Shown one piece after another: positions 45,176 through 58,197 of a stretch of 64,000 nt of DNA. The number at the start of each line of letters is the position of its first letter. Within the stretch, counting starts at the first letter, position 1. The notes below the pieces were generated by a model, which ran no database searches, was not told the origin of the DNA, and saw only the letters and a list, made by a program, of their open reading frames with translations. Source of the stretch: Craterostigma plantagineum (Eukaryota > Streptophyta > Magnoliopsida > Lamiales > Linderniaceae); contig JAPQWV010000002.1 in NCBI GenBank assembly GCA_027422505.1, forward strand, positions 27,878,501-27,942,500, in the 5' to 3' direction. The translations under genes were made by a program, and so were the position numbers.

Positions 45176-46138
45176 CAGTGACGGAACCAGGATTTTTCAT
45201 TTGGGGGGTCGAGAATATTATACTGGTACGACTAAATTGAGAAATATTCAAGCTCTTGGCACAATAATCACGACTTATTATATACAATTTTCATAACATA
45301 TAGATAATATTAGATTATAATATGTTATAGTGAGACCTACCTCTTTAGATAACTCCAAAATGCTTCGTTTCCAACACATCATATAATTATTTTTATGATA
45401 AAACATATCAATAAATTTGAGAGAAAGTTATCACAAATCTTGTGTAGACTTCTCTCGATCTTTTCAAGGTAATAATATATTGAAATTATTAGCCAATATG
45501 TCAATATTATCTTCAGACCTAAAAATCTTTTATACAAGTTGCCGTTGAATAATAATATATAATAACAAGTTATTAAAAATTCAAATACAAATTTATATAG
45601 AAACCAAGAACATAACTTTGTTTATATAATTAAATGTAAGTTTTGTTAAGCGAATGGTTTAGAAATTGAGATTTTAAAATATTTATTTATTACAAAATAA
45701 TAATTTGAATCAAATTGGGCATTTAAAATTCAATATAGAATATATAAAGTTAACAATAACAATGATAATAAACGCAACAAAAACAATAATAAATATTAGT
45801 TTATCATGTAATTCTTCAATTTTATTGGAAAATATTGCTAAACAAATAACATTTAAAACAAATATTTTATTGGACTATATTTATCCAAATTAACAACTCA
45901 ACTGCAGACAGATAATAATGGACATATTTTGCAATTTTGGTTAAGTGAATGAGTATAATTGTAATTTTCCCCCAAAACTCTGATGCTACATCGTCGTCTT
46001 CGAGCTTCAGACACAAATTAGGGTTTTCTGCTCATCTTCTTCTCCAATACCAAGCCACCATCTCTACACTACTACCCTCTAGCTCCGGCCACCAGGGGGT
46101 CGGCCGACCCCTCTGGCCCCCCTGTGGTTCCGTCGCTG
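45176..46138. mobile_element. hAT-type non-autonomous element, 963 bp
   Basis: The ends CAGTGACGGAACCA and TGGTTCCGTCGCTG are inverted, flanked by the 8-bp duplication GTCGATAC (45168-45175 and 46139-46146). The interior is AT-rich and non-coding. The right end contains GGGGGTCGGCCGACCCC, a perfect short palindrome. Confidence 0.9.
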
Positions 46139-46250
46139 GTCGATACACTAATATATCAAGCACAGGTATTTGACCTTTTGCGAGATCTAAACCGAAAATC
46201 TAACATAAGACTAACGAGTGTTTATTCACCCCCTCTAAACACGCCTAACA

Positions 46251-49200
46251 AGCCGGCTAATTTGGTATATGCTTGATTGAGTATTTGGGTAATTTGAAGA
46301 TTATTTTCGATTGCTGTAAATCCCATGTTCTATATGTTTGAACATTGTTGCATTTTGATGTTTGCATGTTTATAAGTTTGTTGTGTTTGATTTCTATCAA
46401 ATATTTGAATAGTTAAGTCATATTGGACAACTGACCTTCAACCATTTCAACCATGAAATAAAATCATTTATTTCCATCAATTATTATGCGATAGCCGTAA
46501 CAACTGTCTACATCTTACTCGAACAAATCATTTCATGCATTTGCATATATACGAAGAGTTCGTTACACAACTGATGTGTCTTTTTAAGCGACAACACATT
46601 CGTTGTGCTTATCATTAAAATTATTACCGATTATTATGCATGATGAGTGTGCCCAATATATCGTAATGAAATGATTCCATGATTTTGCTAATGGGATAAT
46701 GTTGAATGGTGATGTGTAATATTTTGAATAAGAAGATGAAGGGCTTAATTTCGGGCAGCAAAAGTATTTAGGGAATAAGGAATATTATTAAGGCAACGCT
46801 TAATTTTTCTGACGACTGTATTAAATATAATCACAGCTGGATCATATATTCCTTCGTTCTTTGGGCATACGAATATAATCCAACTTTTAGTCGAAATAAA
46901 TGCCTCAAAATTGACTCAGAACAATTCGAGCCTGTGTGACAAATATATTTTTTCAGTTGGGCAAAGAAGGTTTCGAGTTCAAAATATGTATTGTCATTTT
47001 TCGAATTTCTGTGCTTAAGAATTAGGCAATTCGAATTGCAATCGGCATACATATATAAACAACATTATTCGTTTGATATTTTGAATATGATATTACAAAA
47101 TACAAATCCTTTTTTCAAATTACTACAAAATGAAATTTTACATTTAACCATACTTCACCGCCTTCTCAACATTCATTCTTCACATAATTGTCAATGTTCA
47201 TATAATCACCGTTATGAGTAATAAGCATCCACATATTAAATAATATTTGAAAAAATATATTTTTTTCTTGGTTTTCGCATAATTACTCCATTAATTGGCT
47301 TTGTTAGAACTTAAAAGAGAATATTTATGCTTAACTAATGATAGTGGGAAGAAACATAAAAGTAATAAGAAACATGCCTAATTTAAGACTTCACCCTAAA
47401 TTCACGATGTAATTAGAGATCATTCCTATCTTCGGAATAAAACCATATAATTAAAGGAACATATAAACATGATGCCCGACAATAAAGAATAAACAAAAAT
47501 TGAAGTACAAAACAAATAACCTCATTGATCTCATACAAACACTTTTGAATTTGGTGGGCGGTGGTGGTTAAATATAAATAAAAAGAAAAATAAAATAATA
47601 AAAATAAAAGTTCAAAACAAATAACCACATACACACTCTTTTGACTTTGGTTGTGGTGCTAGTGGTGTTGCACAATATAGTCAACGTTCACGCTTTGATT
47701 TTATGGATATACTAATTTTATGTGCATGTAGTTTATTACATATATTAGAAGGCTGCCAAATACAAAGCAATTACGTAAACTCGGTTATTGTTACAAGAAG
47801 ATTGGGTGGATGATGGATTCGTAATAGTTAAAAGCACATTATAGGCATGTACTTTTGCCCACTTAAATACGTGTTATAACATATAAATTACTCATGTATT
47901 CTTAACGAAAAAAAGGGTAAAATAGTAACTAATTGAAGGCGGTAGTGGTTTTTAAATTTTATTTTATATTTTAATAAAATTGATATAGTAATTTTATGGC
48001 AGTTTATAGCAAGCTTTGAGACTTAATATATAATAGTATGTGTATGTATGTTGTAAAAAGTATCCCGTAATCTGAAACTCTCACCTATCATTAATCGCTT
48101 AGCCGTCGGGTTGGGCTGCAATTTTTAAGGCTCCCCGGATGGCGCGCCTAAACGGACTGCCCGCGCATTAATTTATATTAAATTAAATATATATTAATTT
48201 AATTAGAGGAATTAATTAATGATTCATTTGTAATTAATGATGCATTTATCGGTATATACATAATTCATGTATATTTAAATATAATAATTAATTAAATAAT
48301 TCTTAACAAATTAAAAGTTTAAATCAAATAAAATATAAAACAATTTTTAAGGCCCGCCATATGGCGGCGCCACGCCAATCAGCGGGCTTTGGCAGGCTAC
48401 GGGTCGGCCCGTCCCGCCGCCCCTTTTGACATTACTACTTGTAAGTATCCAATAAATTATATATTAAATAAAATAAATTGATAAAACGAATCTTTTATCC
48501 AACCTATACTAAGTACTAATGTTTTACACACTCAAATGCCTGTGGTGTGGTAACTATCTATTATGTAAAGGTGTGGGGTGACTATAAACTGCAACATTTG
48601 ATCATTCATTTATTTGCAATTTGGTCTATCTAGCTTTTTTACTTATTACTTTATTAGTTTTCATATTAATTTTACATTTTTTAGTTTATTATACTTACAT
48701 CCTATATATTATTTTTTTATATAGTTTAAATATTATTCATCTATAGACATTGAAAATAATAAATATCAAAATTAAGAATAACATAAATATATATTCAAAA
48801 TACACGCATAGTGTATGCGAAAAAATACTAGTAATATATAAGTACTTCATGTTGATCTTAATAAAAAAAATAGAGCGATGTAACTAATTAAAGATATTCG
48901 GTGGTTTTCTTTTAATTTTATTTAATTGAAAAAAAACTAAATAGACAAACCAATTTTATGGCAAATTCTGATTCTTAATATAATATACTAGTAATGCTTA
49001 CACACTCATATGAGTGTGCTATAATATATAAATGTAAAGATAGAATAGTAATTAACAAAAATAGTAACTAAAGAGAGTGTGCGGTTTCCTTTCAAATTTA
49101 TTGATTAATATTTTTTTAATTAAAACAGATTATTTGACAGTTTATACTAAGTCGTTAGCCTTAATAAAAAATATACAGTTGATAGAGTATACATATCATA

Positions 49201-49876
49201 GATAGAGTAATGGGTGAGACACTAACGCTATAAAGGGCATTGACTAATGGAACTAGTGAACAAAATGGGCCATCGCATTAAGTATTAAAAATAAATAAAA
49301 GAACGGCCAATAAATAAAGGAACTGGAAGCATAGTTCGCTAAAATGGGGAGGTTCGTCGTGAAACAAATCTATATAATATGTTAACGATCTTTAGTAGAA
49401 CATTGGAAACTATAATCATATATTTATGTCACGCTCTGTTCGGAGTGGAGCGAACAGTTACGACTTACGGTTTAATCTTCCTTTCGAAACCAACGACGTG
49501 TCAGAAAAGAAATGGATTGAATAGCGGAAAAGCGAATCATTTTATGTAAGCAAATTGGATTATTCTTTAGAACCTAGTGGGAGCAATCATTTTCATTTTC
49601 CCATAAAGAATACAAAACAATTATTTCGAGTTTAGAAGCAATTTTAAGCGTTTTTATTTGGCTTTTTTATTAAATAATGTGAAAAAATATAATATTTAAT
49701 GAAATAGGGTCGTTTCTGAAATATTTAACAAAATAGGGTATTTCGCGATTAATACCCAGGGGCGACGCCGCGCCCATTATCAGCGATGCTAGCTTTTGTC
49801 TTTTTTTTTTTAATTTCTCAACGTCGCCCCCATTAGGGGCGACACTCATTTTTTTCTTTTTATTTTATTTTTTTAT
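46251..49876. other. gene-free AT-rich region
   Basis: 3.6 kb without a recognisable gene. Two GC-rich patches interrupt it: 48100-48170 and 48350-48425. Both follow CAATTTTTAAGG and contain GGCGCGCC- or GGCGGCGCC-like words, possibly ends of a degenerate MITE. Another GC patch at 49755-49850 has GGGGCGACGCC and its near-inverse GGGGGCGACGTTG. Confidence 0.35.
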
Positions 49877-50176
49877 TTAACTTATTTTATATTTATTAAA
49901 TATATAATCCACTGAATCATAATCATGTTATTTCACGTGATTTTCATTATAAAAATGATTAAATACTTCTAGTTTATTGTTTGTTTCACGACGATTAAAA
50001 TGATATGCATATCATATATTTTTCGATCGAAAAATATATGATATGCATATCATTTTAATCGTCGTGAAACAAACAATAAACTAGAAGCATTTATTAATTT
50101 TTATTATGTAAATCACATGAAATAAGGATGATTTTACGATTCAATGGATTATATATTTAATAATTATAAAATAAGT
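49877..50176. mobile_element. foldback element with 122-bp perfect palindrome
   Basis: Around the centre at 50026/50027 (TTTCGATCGAAA) the two arms match perfectly for 61 bp each (49966-50087). They then match imperfectly out to about 49877 and 50176, where both arms read TAACTTATTTTAT and ATATATAATCCA. There is almost no loop. A diverged half-copy lies at about 52395-52520. Confidence 0.8.
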
Positions 50177-50284
50177 TACATAAAAATCCCTATTCATTAA
50201 ATATTTTTTTCCCATTATTTAATTTCAAAAGCCTTTTTATTTGATATAGAAATTAGAATACATAAAGGGCGACTCAAATACGAA

Positions 50285-51785
50285 TTCAACCCGTGGGAAT
50301 GTTCTAATTTTATTTTTCTTTTCGTATTCCGGATTTTTTATTTCCAATTTTATTTTATTATTTTTACGAATTCCTACGGGAAATCCGTGGGAATGTTTTT
50401 TGTTTCTATTTTTTTTGTTTAGGAATTCCCACCGGACTGTGGGAATGTTAAAATTTTATTATTTTTTGTTTTTGTATTTTGACGGAAAACCCGTCGGAAT
50501 TTTTTTAATTATAATTTTATTTTTTTTTTCGTATTCCGACGGGATCCCGTCGGATTTTTTTTTATTATTTCTAATTATCTTTTTAAGAATTCCCACGGGA
50601 AACCTGTGGGAGTGTTTTCTACTTTTAATTTGTTTTAGGAGTTCCCACGGGAAATCCGTGGGAATGTTCTAATTTTTTTTTGTTTTCGTATCCCGTCGGA
50701 ATTTATTTTATTTTCTTTTTACGGATTCCCATGGGTTTCCCGTGGGATGTCTAATTTTATTTTATTTATTTTCATATTCCGAAGGGAAACCCGTCGGAAT
50801 TTATTTTTTTATTTCTATTAATTTTATGTTTTACAAATTTCCACGGAAAATCCTTAGGAAAGTTTAATTTTATTTTTTGTTTTCGTATTCCGCGGAATCC
50901 AGTCGGAATTGTTTTTATTTCTAGTTTTAGTTTTTTTTTTACGAATTCCCACGGGAAACTCGTGGGAATTTTTTTACTTTTATTTTTTTTATTTTTTAGG
51001 AATTCCCACAGGAAATCCGTGGGAATGTTCTAATTTTATTTTTTTGTTTTCGTATTCCGACGGGAATTCTGTCGGAATTTTTTTTATTTCTAATTTTACT
51101 TTCTTTTTGTTTTCGTATTCTGACGGGAATCCCGTCGGAATTTTTTTTATTTCTAATTTTTTTACGAATTCCCACGGGAAACCCGTGGGAATGTTTTTTA
51201 CTTCTAATGTTTTTAGGAATTCCCACGGGAAATCCATGGGAATGTTCTAATTTTTTTGTTTTCGTATTCCGACCGGAATCCCGTCGGAATGTTTTTTATT
51301 TTTTTTCGAATTCCCACAGGTTTCGCGTGGGAATGTTCTAATTTTATTTTTTTTATTTCGAATTCCGACGGGATCCCGTCGGAATTTTTTTATTTCTTTT
51401 TTTGTTTACGAATTCCCATGGGACATCCGTGGGAAAGTTCTACTTTTATTTTTTGTACGAATTCCCACGGGAAATTTCTAGTTTTTTTTATTTTTTAGGA
51501 ATTCCCACGGGAAATCCGTGGTAATCTTCTTATTTCATTTATTTGTTTTTTCGTATTCCGACGGAACACCGGGAAGAATTTTTTTTACTTTTTTAATTTT
51601 TTTTACGGATTCCCACGGGTTTCCCGTGGGAATGTTCTAATTTTTTTTTTGGTTTTCGTATTCGGACGGGAATCCCGTCGGAATTTTTTTTTTATTTTTT
51701 TTACGAATTCCCACGGGAAATCCGTGGGAAAGTTCTAATTTTATTTTTTTGTTTCCGTATTCCGACGGGAGACCTCTCCGATTTC
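50285..51785 (+). repeat. array of alternating hairpins in T-rich DNA
   Basis: About twenty hairpins of two kinds follow each other. One has stem TTCCCACGGG with CCGTGGGAA; the other has TTCCGACGGG with CCCGTCGGAA. Each has a very short loop and is separated by 25-45 nt of T-rich DNA such as TTCTAATTTTATTTTTTTG. The two kinds largely alternate, giving a higher-order period near 130-150 bp. Phe-rich ORFs here come only from the T-runs. Confidence 0.85.
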
Positions 51786-52068
51786 GATGTTCCCATACAT
51801 TATTGTTTTGTTAGGACAATTATTGAATTCTCAACTCCAATAGTGAAGACGTTCTGACTTGACTCTTACATGTCTAACGTTTAGGCAATAATAGGGAACG
51901 TTTTGGACTCAAGTTTTTTTTTTTTGCAGATAGCATTGTTTTTTTACTGGTCCTAAATGATAGCTTCGAATGAAAGGTCAAAGATGTTGATTGTATCGTT
52001 AATTGCTGTGTGAACTTGGAGCGAAAAACAATTAATGTTCGATTCAGTCGTACACTGAATTTAAATGT
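51786..52068. other. spacer after the hairpin array
   Basis: About 280 bp of ordinary AT-rich DNA. Nothing is recognised. Confidence 0.3.
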
Positions 52069-52076
52069 GTGAATTA

Positions 52077-52801
52077 CAATGTTTTAAAAAGCGCATAGCG
52101 CAGTGTGTCGCGTTTTAGTGTCGGTAGCGCGTAGCGTAAATAGCGTAGCGCATTGCGTGAGTATTTCGGATAATCTAAATATAATATAATAAATATATAT
52201 AATATATAATTGTATTTATGAGACTAAATAATCTATAGTTTCTTTAGAAATTCAATGAAATAAAAATAAAGTACAATTAAAATCTAAAATTTAAATATAT
52301 ATGAATTATATATTAAAATGTTTATACAACCGAACAATAAAAGAGGACTGATATCAATTGAAAATTCATTCTTATAACTATCGAAAATTATATTGGTATC
52401 GAAAAATATATGATATGCATGTCATTATGATCGTCACGAAACAAGGAATAAATTGAATATGCTTATGTATTTTTATCATATAAATTACTCAAAATAAAGA
52501 CGTTTTAATTATTCTGAAGAATTCTAAACAAAAAAGATTAAAAATAAAATATTATTATCCCATTTGAGCTGAAATTAGGTCGGACTGTCAGAGAGCATTA
52601 AAGACTGTCAGAGCTAAACATGTCATTACAACCGTTGCTAAAAAAGAAATATAAGGGTTTGCGACGGAATATCCGTCGAAAACAGAAAAAAATTAAAAAA
52701 AAAAATAAAACGCGAAATTAAAAACGCGTCGGAGCGTTTTGACGGGAAAACACGCGATCGCGCGCGTCGTAGCGCGCGATCTAACGCGATTTAAAACACT
52801 G
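52077..52801. mobile_element. hAT-type MITE, 725 bp, GC-rich ends
   Basis: The ends CAATGTTTTAAA and TTTAAAACACTG are inverted, flanked by the 8-bp duplication GTGAATTA (52069-52076 and 52802-52809). Subterminal parts are dense in GCG words (AGCGCATAGCGCAGTG; GATCGCGCGCGTCGTAGCGC). The interior includes a half-copy of the foldback element. Confidence 0.85.
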
Positions 52802-53381
52802 GTGAATTATATTGGGTGATTAGTTATGCTGAAAGTCAATTATTGTCTTATCATAAACAATAATAAGGTACTCAGACCACTTCGAACTTCGACTGTAATA
52901 GTATGGATACCTTAAATAGTATATTTATTTAGTAAATATAATATGGGCTTATTAGTCCAGGCCCCGTTAACAAGTTTTAGTAGAAATCATGCCCTAAATA
53001 TATTTTAAATTGGGGGAATGACCCAAATAATGTTTATGTTAGTGATAAGGACCTATTCCCACTCAATATACCTTTTTACCCTTATTTTTTTCGGAAATTA
53101 CATCAAATATTTTTCGTACGGACCTAAATTACACGTGTTATGGAGCATCGTTATAAAGTGGTATGTTATAAAAGTACAACTTAGTGGTATTTAGTAAATG
53201 TGCGATATAAACCAATTAGAACACAAATCAGGAACAGATAATAGAAACCGATTTCCAATAATACAAAAACCCTAGCATTACCTTTCCACCCTTAATCGAG
53301 AAAGCCCGAACATTTTTACCAATTTCAACCCTTAATCAACGAAACCCAACCGATTTCGACACTTCATCGACGAATCTAGCG

Positions 53382-55470
53382 ATGGCTCCGAAGAAGAACG
53401 GCGTCGATCGCCGAGGAAGTGGCCGGAGAAGGAGAAGAAAGTTGCCGGGAAGAAGAAACTCGACGAAGACAGAACGACAACGAGAAGGCATTAGAACTCG
53501 ATGCCAACCCTAGTTCTTCCTGAAGAATATGACTGAGATTCTGAAAGGAGCAAGCGAAGAGCATTTACATGGGCTGGAGAGAATGCCGTTCGCGGCATTC
53601 CTGCGGCTAAACCGATGTGAAATCCGTGGCAGTAGGTTAAAACTATGTTTAAACGGCTAAATGAAGATGCCACGTCTTTCAGGTTTGGAAAAAATAATTT
53701 GATTTCATTTTCTGTAAAAGAGTTTTCGGTGTTTGTGGGTCTTAGAGTGGAAGGATAGTTTGTTGATTTGACACATAAATCTGGGAGTGAAGTAGAATTT
53801 GCGAAGAGGTGTTCTCCAAATCGAGTCTTTAGTCGATTAAGTCGGGATGATGTCATTAAGAAAATAAAAGAATTAGTGGGTCGATGTGATAAGGTCAGTT
53901 TGGAGGATTTCAGTCGGATGTATATCCTCTTTGTCTTTGTATTTTGTTTCTCACATCGAACTATTTTTCCCCGAATTTCTTTATTCTTACGTTGAGCGTC
54001 TCAACCGGATTGATAAATTTGCGTGGGGGCCGACAGTTCATTCATTTCTTGTAAGATCGATTCTCAAAGGTCAGCGTACATTGATGAGTGCGCGCTTGGC
54101 TTGTTAGTAAGTCTTCTGATCTGCTTTTTCAGTAATGCTATTCTATTTCTTTCTTATTCGTCCCTTAATGTACTTCTTTCGACTTTTCAAGTATGGGTGT
54201 ATGAGCATGCACACTCGTTAGGTAAGTGGGAGTAGGTGGACGGTATTCCTCGGTTCACTAGGTGGGTCCCATTAACTCGACCTAGTGATGTGAAATTCTT
54301 GATATCGAGAAGTTGAAGCCTAATGAAGTTGCCCACGCCCTTCTACTTCTCAAGGAAAAGGTTAACATGTCTCTTTGCCAGCAAGCCTAATGAAGGTCGA
54401 TGGAGTTGATGTTGATGTGAGACAATTTATGAGTAATTTGATAAGACAGAGGATGCATCTGAGAAGGTGACTGACGTGAAGGTGGATGATGCATCTGAGA
54501 AGGTGGCTGAGGCATCTGATGGGTTGTTGGATGATGAGAAGGTCGATGAGCAGGTCAATGAGAATGAGAATGTCGATGAGAATGTGGTTGGTGAGAATGA
54601 GAAGGAAGATATTGCTAGGGTTGATGAGAGTAGAAGGCTGGTAAGGACGATGATGTTAAAGCTGATAAGAAGTCTGATGATAAGGTTGGTGTTAAGGATG
54701 ATGACAAGGCTGAGGAGAGTGGGAAGGTTGATCCAGACGACATTATTTCCAACTTACTGAAGTCTTCTTCCGTTTCGACGGTGGTTTGGAGTACAAGCAG
54801 TTTTTAGCTTCCAAGAATAAAGAGGTGGTATTCACACCACAGACTAAGGCGCGGACGGATGTCCCTCCATAGCTCGGAATGTCGGGACAAGGGCCATCCA
54901 AAACCGAAAAGGGGACGAGGACTTCGTTACACCACCCGGAACCACGACACCGGCGAACAAGAAGCGAATAAACCAAAAAACTGCACTCAAGAAAGTACCA
55001 TCAGTTGAAGTAGTCGACAAATCTTCGATAGGCAGTGCGGACGTTCCAAACGAGGGCGAGGTTGATATTCGCTGACGATTGATAAATAGTTTGCCGGCAA
55101 AGTTTCTCTATCTTCTGCTGAAAGAGAAGTTATCGACCAATACATCGCACTAGGCAATTTCAGTAAGTTAATCTTAATTATTTTTTCGATTGTTGCAATA
55201 TGATTGGCAATTACTAATGGTTGTTGTAAATGCAGTAAGGTCATTTGGGACGAAGGGAAGGTAGAGCTGAAGGGTGTTCATTTGACCGCAATGATAAAAG
55301 GAAGTCCTACTAAGTCCGATGTAATTGACATGTGGTTCCTGTAATTGACATGTGGTTCCCATACCTATCTTCGGTACTTTATAAAGGATGTTTTGACCTA
55401 ATGCAGAGACACTCTTTTTCCGACGCATGTTGCGGTGAGTTGAATACATAATTCTTCCTTCTTAAATATG
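53382..55470 (+). pseudogene. decayed MULE-associated Ulp1-type gene, left arm
   Basis: Parts of one protein can be followed in changing frames. They are KNMTEILKGA-like and LHGLERMPFAAFLRLNRCEI near 53530-53620; HKSGSEVEFAKRCSPN, DDVIKKIKELVGRCDKVS and FSRMYILFVFVF at 53770-53950; LNRIDKFAWGPTVHSFLVRS; VWVYEHAHSLGKWE near 54190; an acidic linker with repeated DEKVDEQVNENE-like units; and the start of a C48 domain (LKGVHLTAMIKGSPTKSDVI). This order is that of plant Ulp1-family transposon proteins, of a different clade from those in the giant MULE. An in-frame TAG at 53756-53758 and several shifts show it is not functional. Confidence 0.65.
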
Positions 55471-55565
55471 CACGTATCAAGTGAGTGGTTTAGACACCTT
55501 AATTTTATTATTATTCCAGCAAAAAGAAGCGAAGGAACCAAAAAGCTGGAAAAATTATGTATATT

Positions 55566-57722
55566 GTAAGAAGGAAGAATTATGTATACAATTCACCGCA
55601 ACATGCATCGCAAAAAAAGAGTATATCTGCATTAGGTGCAAAACGTCCTTTATAAAGTGCCGATTATAGGTATTGGAACCACGTGTCAATTACATCGGAC
55701 CTAGTAGGACTTCATTTTATCACTGCGGCCAAATAAATACCTATTCAACTCTACCTCCCCTCGTCCCAAATGACCTTACTGTATTTACAACAACCATTAG
55801 TTAATTGCCGATCATATTGCAACAATCGAAAAAATAATTAAGATTAACTTACGTGTAGGGCGATGTATTGGTCGATAAGTTCTCTTTCAGCAGGAGATAG
55901 AGAAACTTTGCCGGCAAACTATTTATTAACTGTCAGCGATTATCGATCTCGCCCTCGTCTGGAACGTCTGCACTGCCTATCGAAGATGTGTCAACTACTT
56001 CAACTATTGGTACTTTCTTGAGTGCAGCGTTTTGGTTCCTTCGCTTCTTTTTCGCCGGTGTCGTGGTTCCGAGTGGTGTAACAAAGTCCTCGTCCCTTTT
56101 TCTGTTTCTGTTGGCTATTGTCCTGATATTCCGAGCTATCGAGGGATCATTCGTCTGCGCATTAGTCTGTGGTGTGCAAACCACCTCTTCATTCTTGGAA
56201 GCTAAAAGCTGCTTGTCGAATCCACCGTCGAAACAGAAAAAGACTTCAGTAAGTTGGAAATAATGTCATCTGGATCAACCTTCTCACGCTTCTCCGACTA
56301 ATCCTCAGCCTTGTCATCATCCTTAACACCAACCTTATCATATGACTTCTCATCAGCCTTAACATTATCATCCTCATCAGCCTTCTCACTCTCATTAGCC
56401 CTAGCAATATCTTCCTTCTCATTCTCATCAACCACATTCTCATCCTTCTCATTCTCATTGACCTGCTCATCGACCTTCTCATTCTCATTGACCTTGTCAT
56501 CGACCATCTCATTCTCATTGACCTGCTCATCGACCTTCTCAGATGCATCATCCACCTTCACGTCAGTCACCTTCTCAGATGCATCCTCTGTCTTATCAAA
56601 TTACTCATCAATTGTCTCTCATCAACATCAACTCCATCGACCTTCATTAGGCTTGCTGGCAAAGAGACATGTTAACCTCTTCCTTGAGAAGTAGAAGGGC
56701 GTGGGCAACTTCATTAGGCTTCAACTTCTCGATAGCATTCAAGAATTTCACATCACTAGGTCGAGTTGATGGGCCCCACCTAGTGAACCGAGGAATACCG
56801 TCAACCTACTCCCACTTACCTAACGAGTGTACATGCTCATACACCCATACTTGAAAAGTCGAAAGAAGTACATTAAGGGACGAATAAGAAAGAAATAGAA
56901 TAGCATTACTGAAAAAGCAGAGAAGAAGACTTACTAACGAGCCAAACGCGCACTCATCAATGTACGCCGACCTTTGCAGAATCGATCTTACAAGAAACGA
57001 ATGAACTACCAGCCCCCACGCAAATTTATCAATCCAGTTGAGACGCTCAACGTAAGAATAAAGAAATTCGGGGAAAAAATAGTTCGATGTGAGAAACAAA
57101 ATACAAAGACAAAGAGGATATACATCCGACTGAAATCCTCCAAACTGACCTTATCACATCGACCCACTAATTCTTTCATTTTCTTAATGACATCATCCCG
57201 ACTTAATCGACTAAAGACTTGATTTGGAGAACACCTCTTCGCAAATTCTACTTCACTCCCAGATTTATGTGTCAAATCAACAAACTACCCTTCCACTCTA
57301 AGACCCACAAACACCGAAAACTCTTTTACAGAAAATGAAACCAAATTATTTTCCCAAACGTGAAAGACGTGGCATCTTCATTTAGCCATTTAAACATAGC
57401 TTTAACCTACCACCGTGGATTTCACATCTGTTTAGCCGCAGGTATGCCGCGAATGGCATTCTCTCCACCCCATGTAAATGCTCGTCGCTTGCTCCTTTTA
57501 GAATTTCAGTCATATTCTTAGGAAGAACTTGGGTTGGCATCGAGTTCTTATGCCTTCTCGATGTCATTCAGTCGATTCGTCGAGTTTCTTCTTTCCGACA
57601 ACTTTCTTCTCCTTCTTTCGGCCACTTCCTCGGCGATCAACGCCATTTTTCTTCCCAACAACTTTCTTCTCCTTCTTCCGCCACTTCTTCGCGATCAACG
57701 ACGTTCTTCTTCTAAATTCGTC
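55566..57722 (-). pseudogene. decayed MULE-associated Ulp1-type gene, right arm
   Basis: The inverted copy of the left-arm gene. The same blocks occur: TEILKGASDEHLHGVERMPF, HKSGSEVEFAKRCSPNQVFS, IKKMKELVGRCDKVSLEDFS, WVYEHVHSLGKWE, VDEQVNENEMVDDKVNENEK-type repeats, and a basic stretch TPAKKKRRNQNAALKKVPIV. The start region lacks the ATGGCTCCG present in the left arm, and the TAG at 57285-57287 is shared with it. A Ser/Thr-rich open frame on the opposite strand (56311-56694) is only a shadow of the acidic repeats. Confidence 0.65.
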
Positions 57723-58197
57723 GATGAAGTGTCGAAATCGATCGAATTTCGTCGATTAAGGGTTGAAATCGGTAAAAAAAAGTTCGAATTTTCTCGATGA
57801 AAGGTGAAAAGGTAATGTTAGGGTTTGTATTACTGAAAAGCGATTCTTAGTCTCAATTTCAGACTTGTGTTCTAATTAGTTTATATCGCACAATTTACCG
57901 TTCACTTTGGTAATAACACTTCACTTCTAATAAATACCACTAAGTTGTACCTTGGTAACGAAAACTTAGCTATACACACCCCTTTATAACGATGCTCGAT
58001 AACACGTGTAAGTTAAGGTCCGTACGGAAAAAACTTGATGTAATTTCCAAAAAACATAAGGGTAAAAGTCTTTTCGGTGAGAATATATCCTTATCCTTAA
58101 CATAAACATTATTTGGGTCATTCTCCCGAGTTAAAATATATTTAGGGCCTGATTTCTACAGAAACTTGTTAATATGGCATGAACACTAATAAACCCA

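Larger units (their letters stand above)
41200..46250 (+). repeat. older LTR-like repeat hosting nested insertions (ends approximate)
   Basis: With the Cassandra array and the hAT element removed, 41200-41665, 44859-45175 and 46147-46250 join into one sequence. It resembles a large plant LTR: a CTATAAATAGAAGG TATA box at 41539, CCGG-rich words on both sides, and a pyrimidine end (TTTATTCACCCCCTCTAAAC). No coding region is attached. Class and exact ends are uncertain. Confidence 0.4.
52945..58197. repeat. 5.2-kb inverted repeat with decayed gene in both arms
   Basis: Left arm 52945-55470 and right arm 55566-58197 are inverted copies around a spacer of about 95 bp. Matches include outer ends GGGCTTATTAGT with ACTAATAAACCC, AATGACCCAAATAATGTTTA with its inverse near 58115, and inner ends GAATACATAATTCTTCCTTC and its near-inverse at 55567. 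No target duplication or short terminal motif is clear, so it could be a long-TIR MULE or an inverted segmental duplication. Confidence 0.85.

Noticed and set aside
50400..51498. Phe-rich ORFs in the hairpin array
   Set aside because: Produced by T-runs. No protein-like composition, and the period of the repeat explains them.
56311..56694. Ser/Thr-rich 127-codon ORF
   Set aside because: Reverse of the acidic Glu/Asn/Asp repeat of the right-arm pseudogene.
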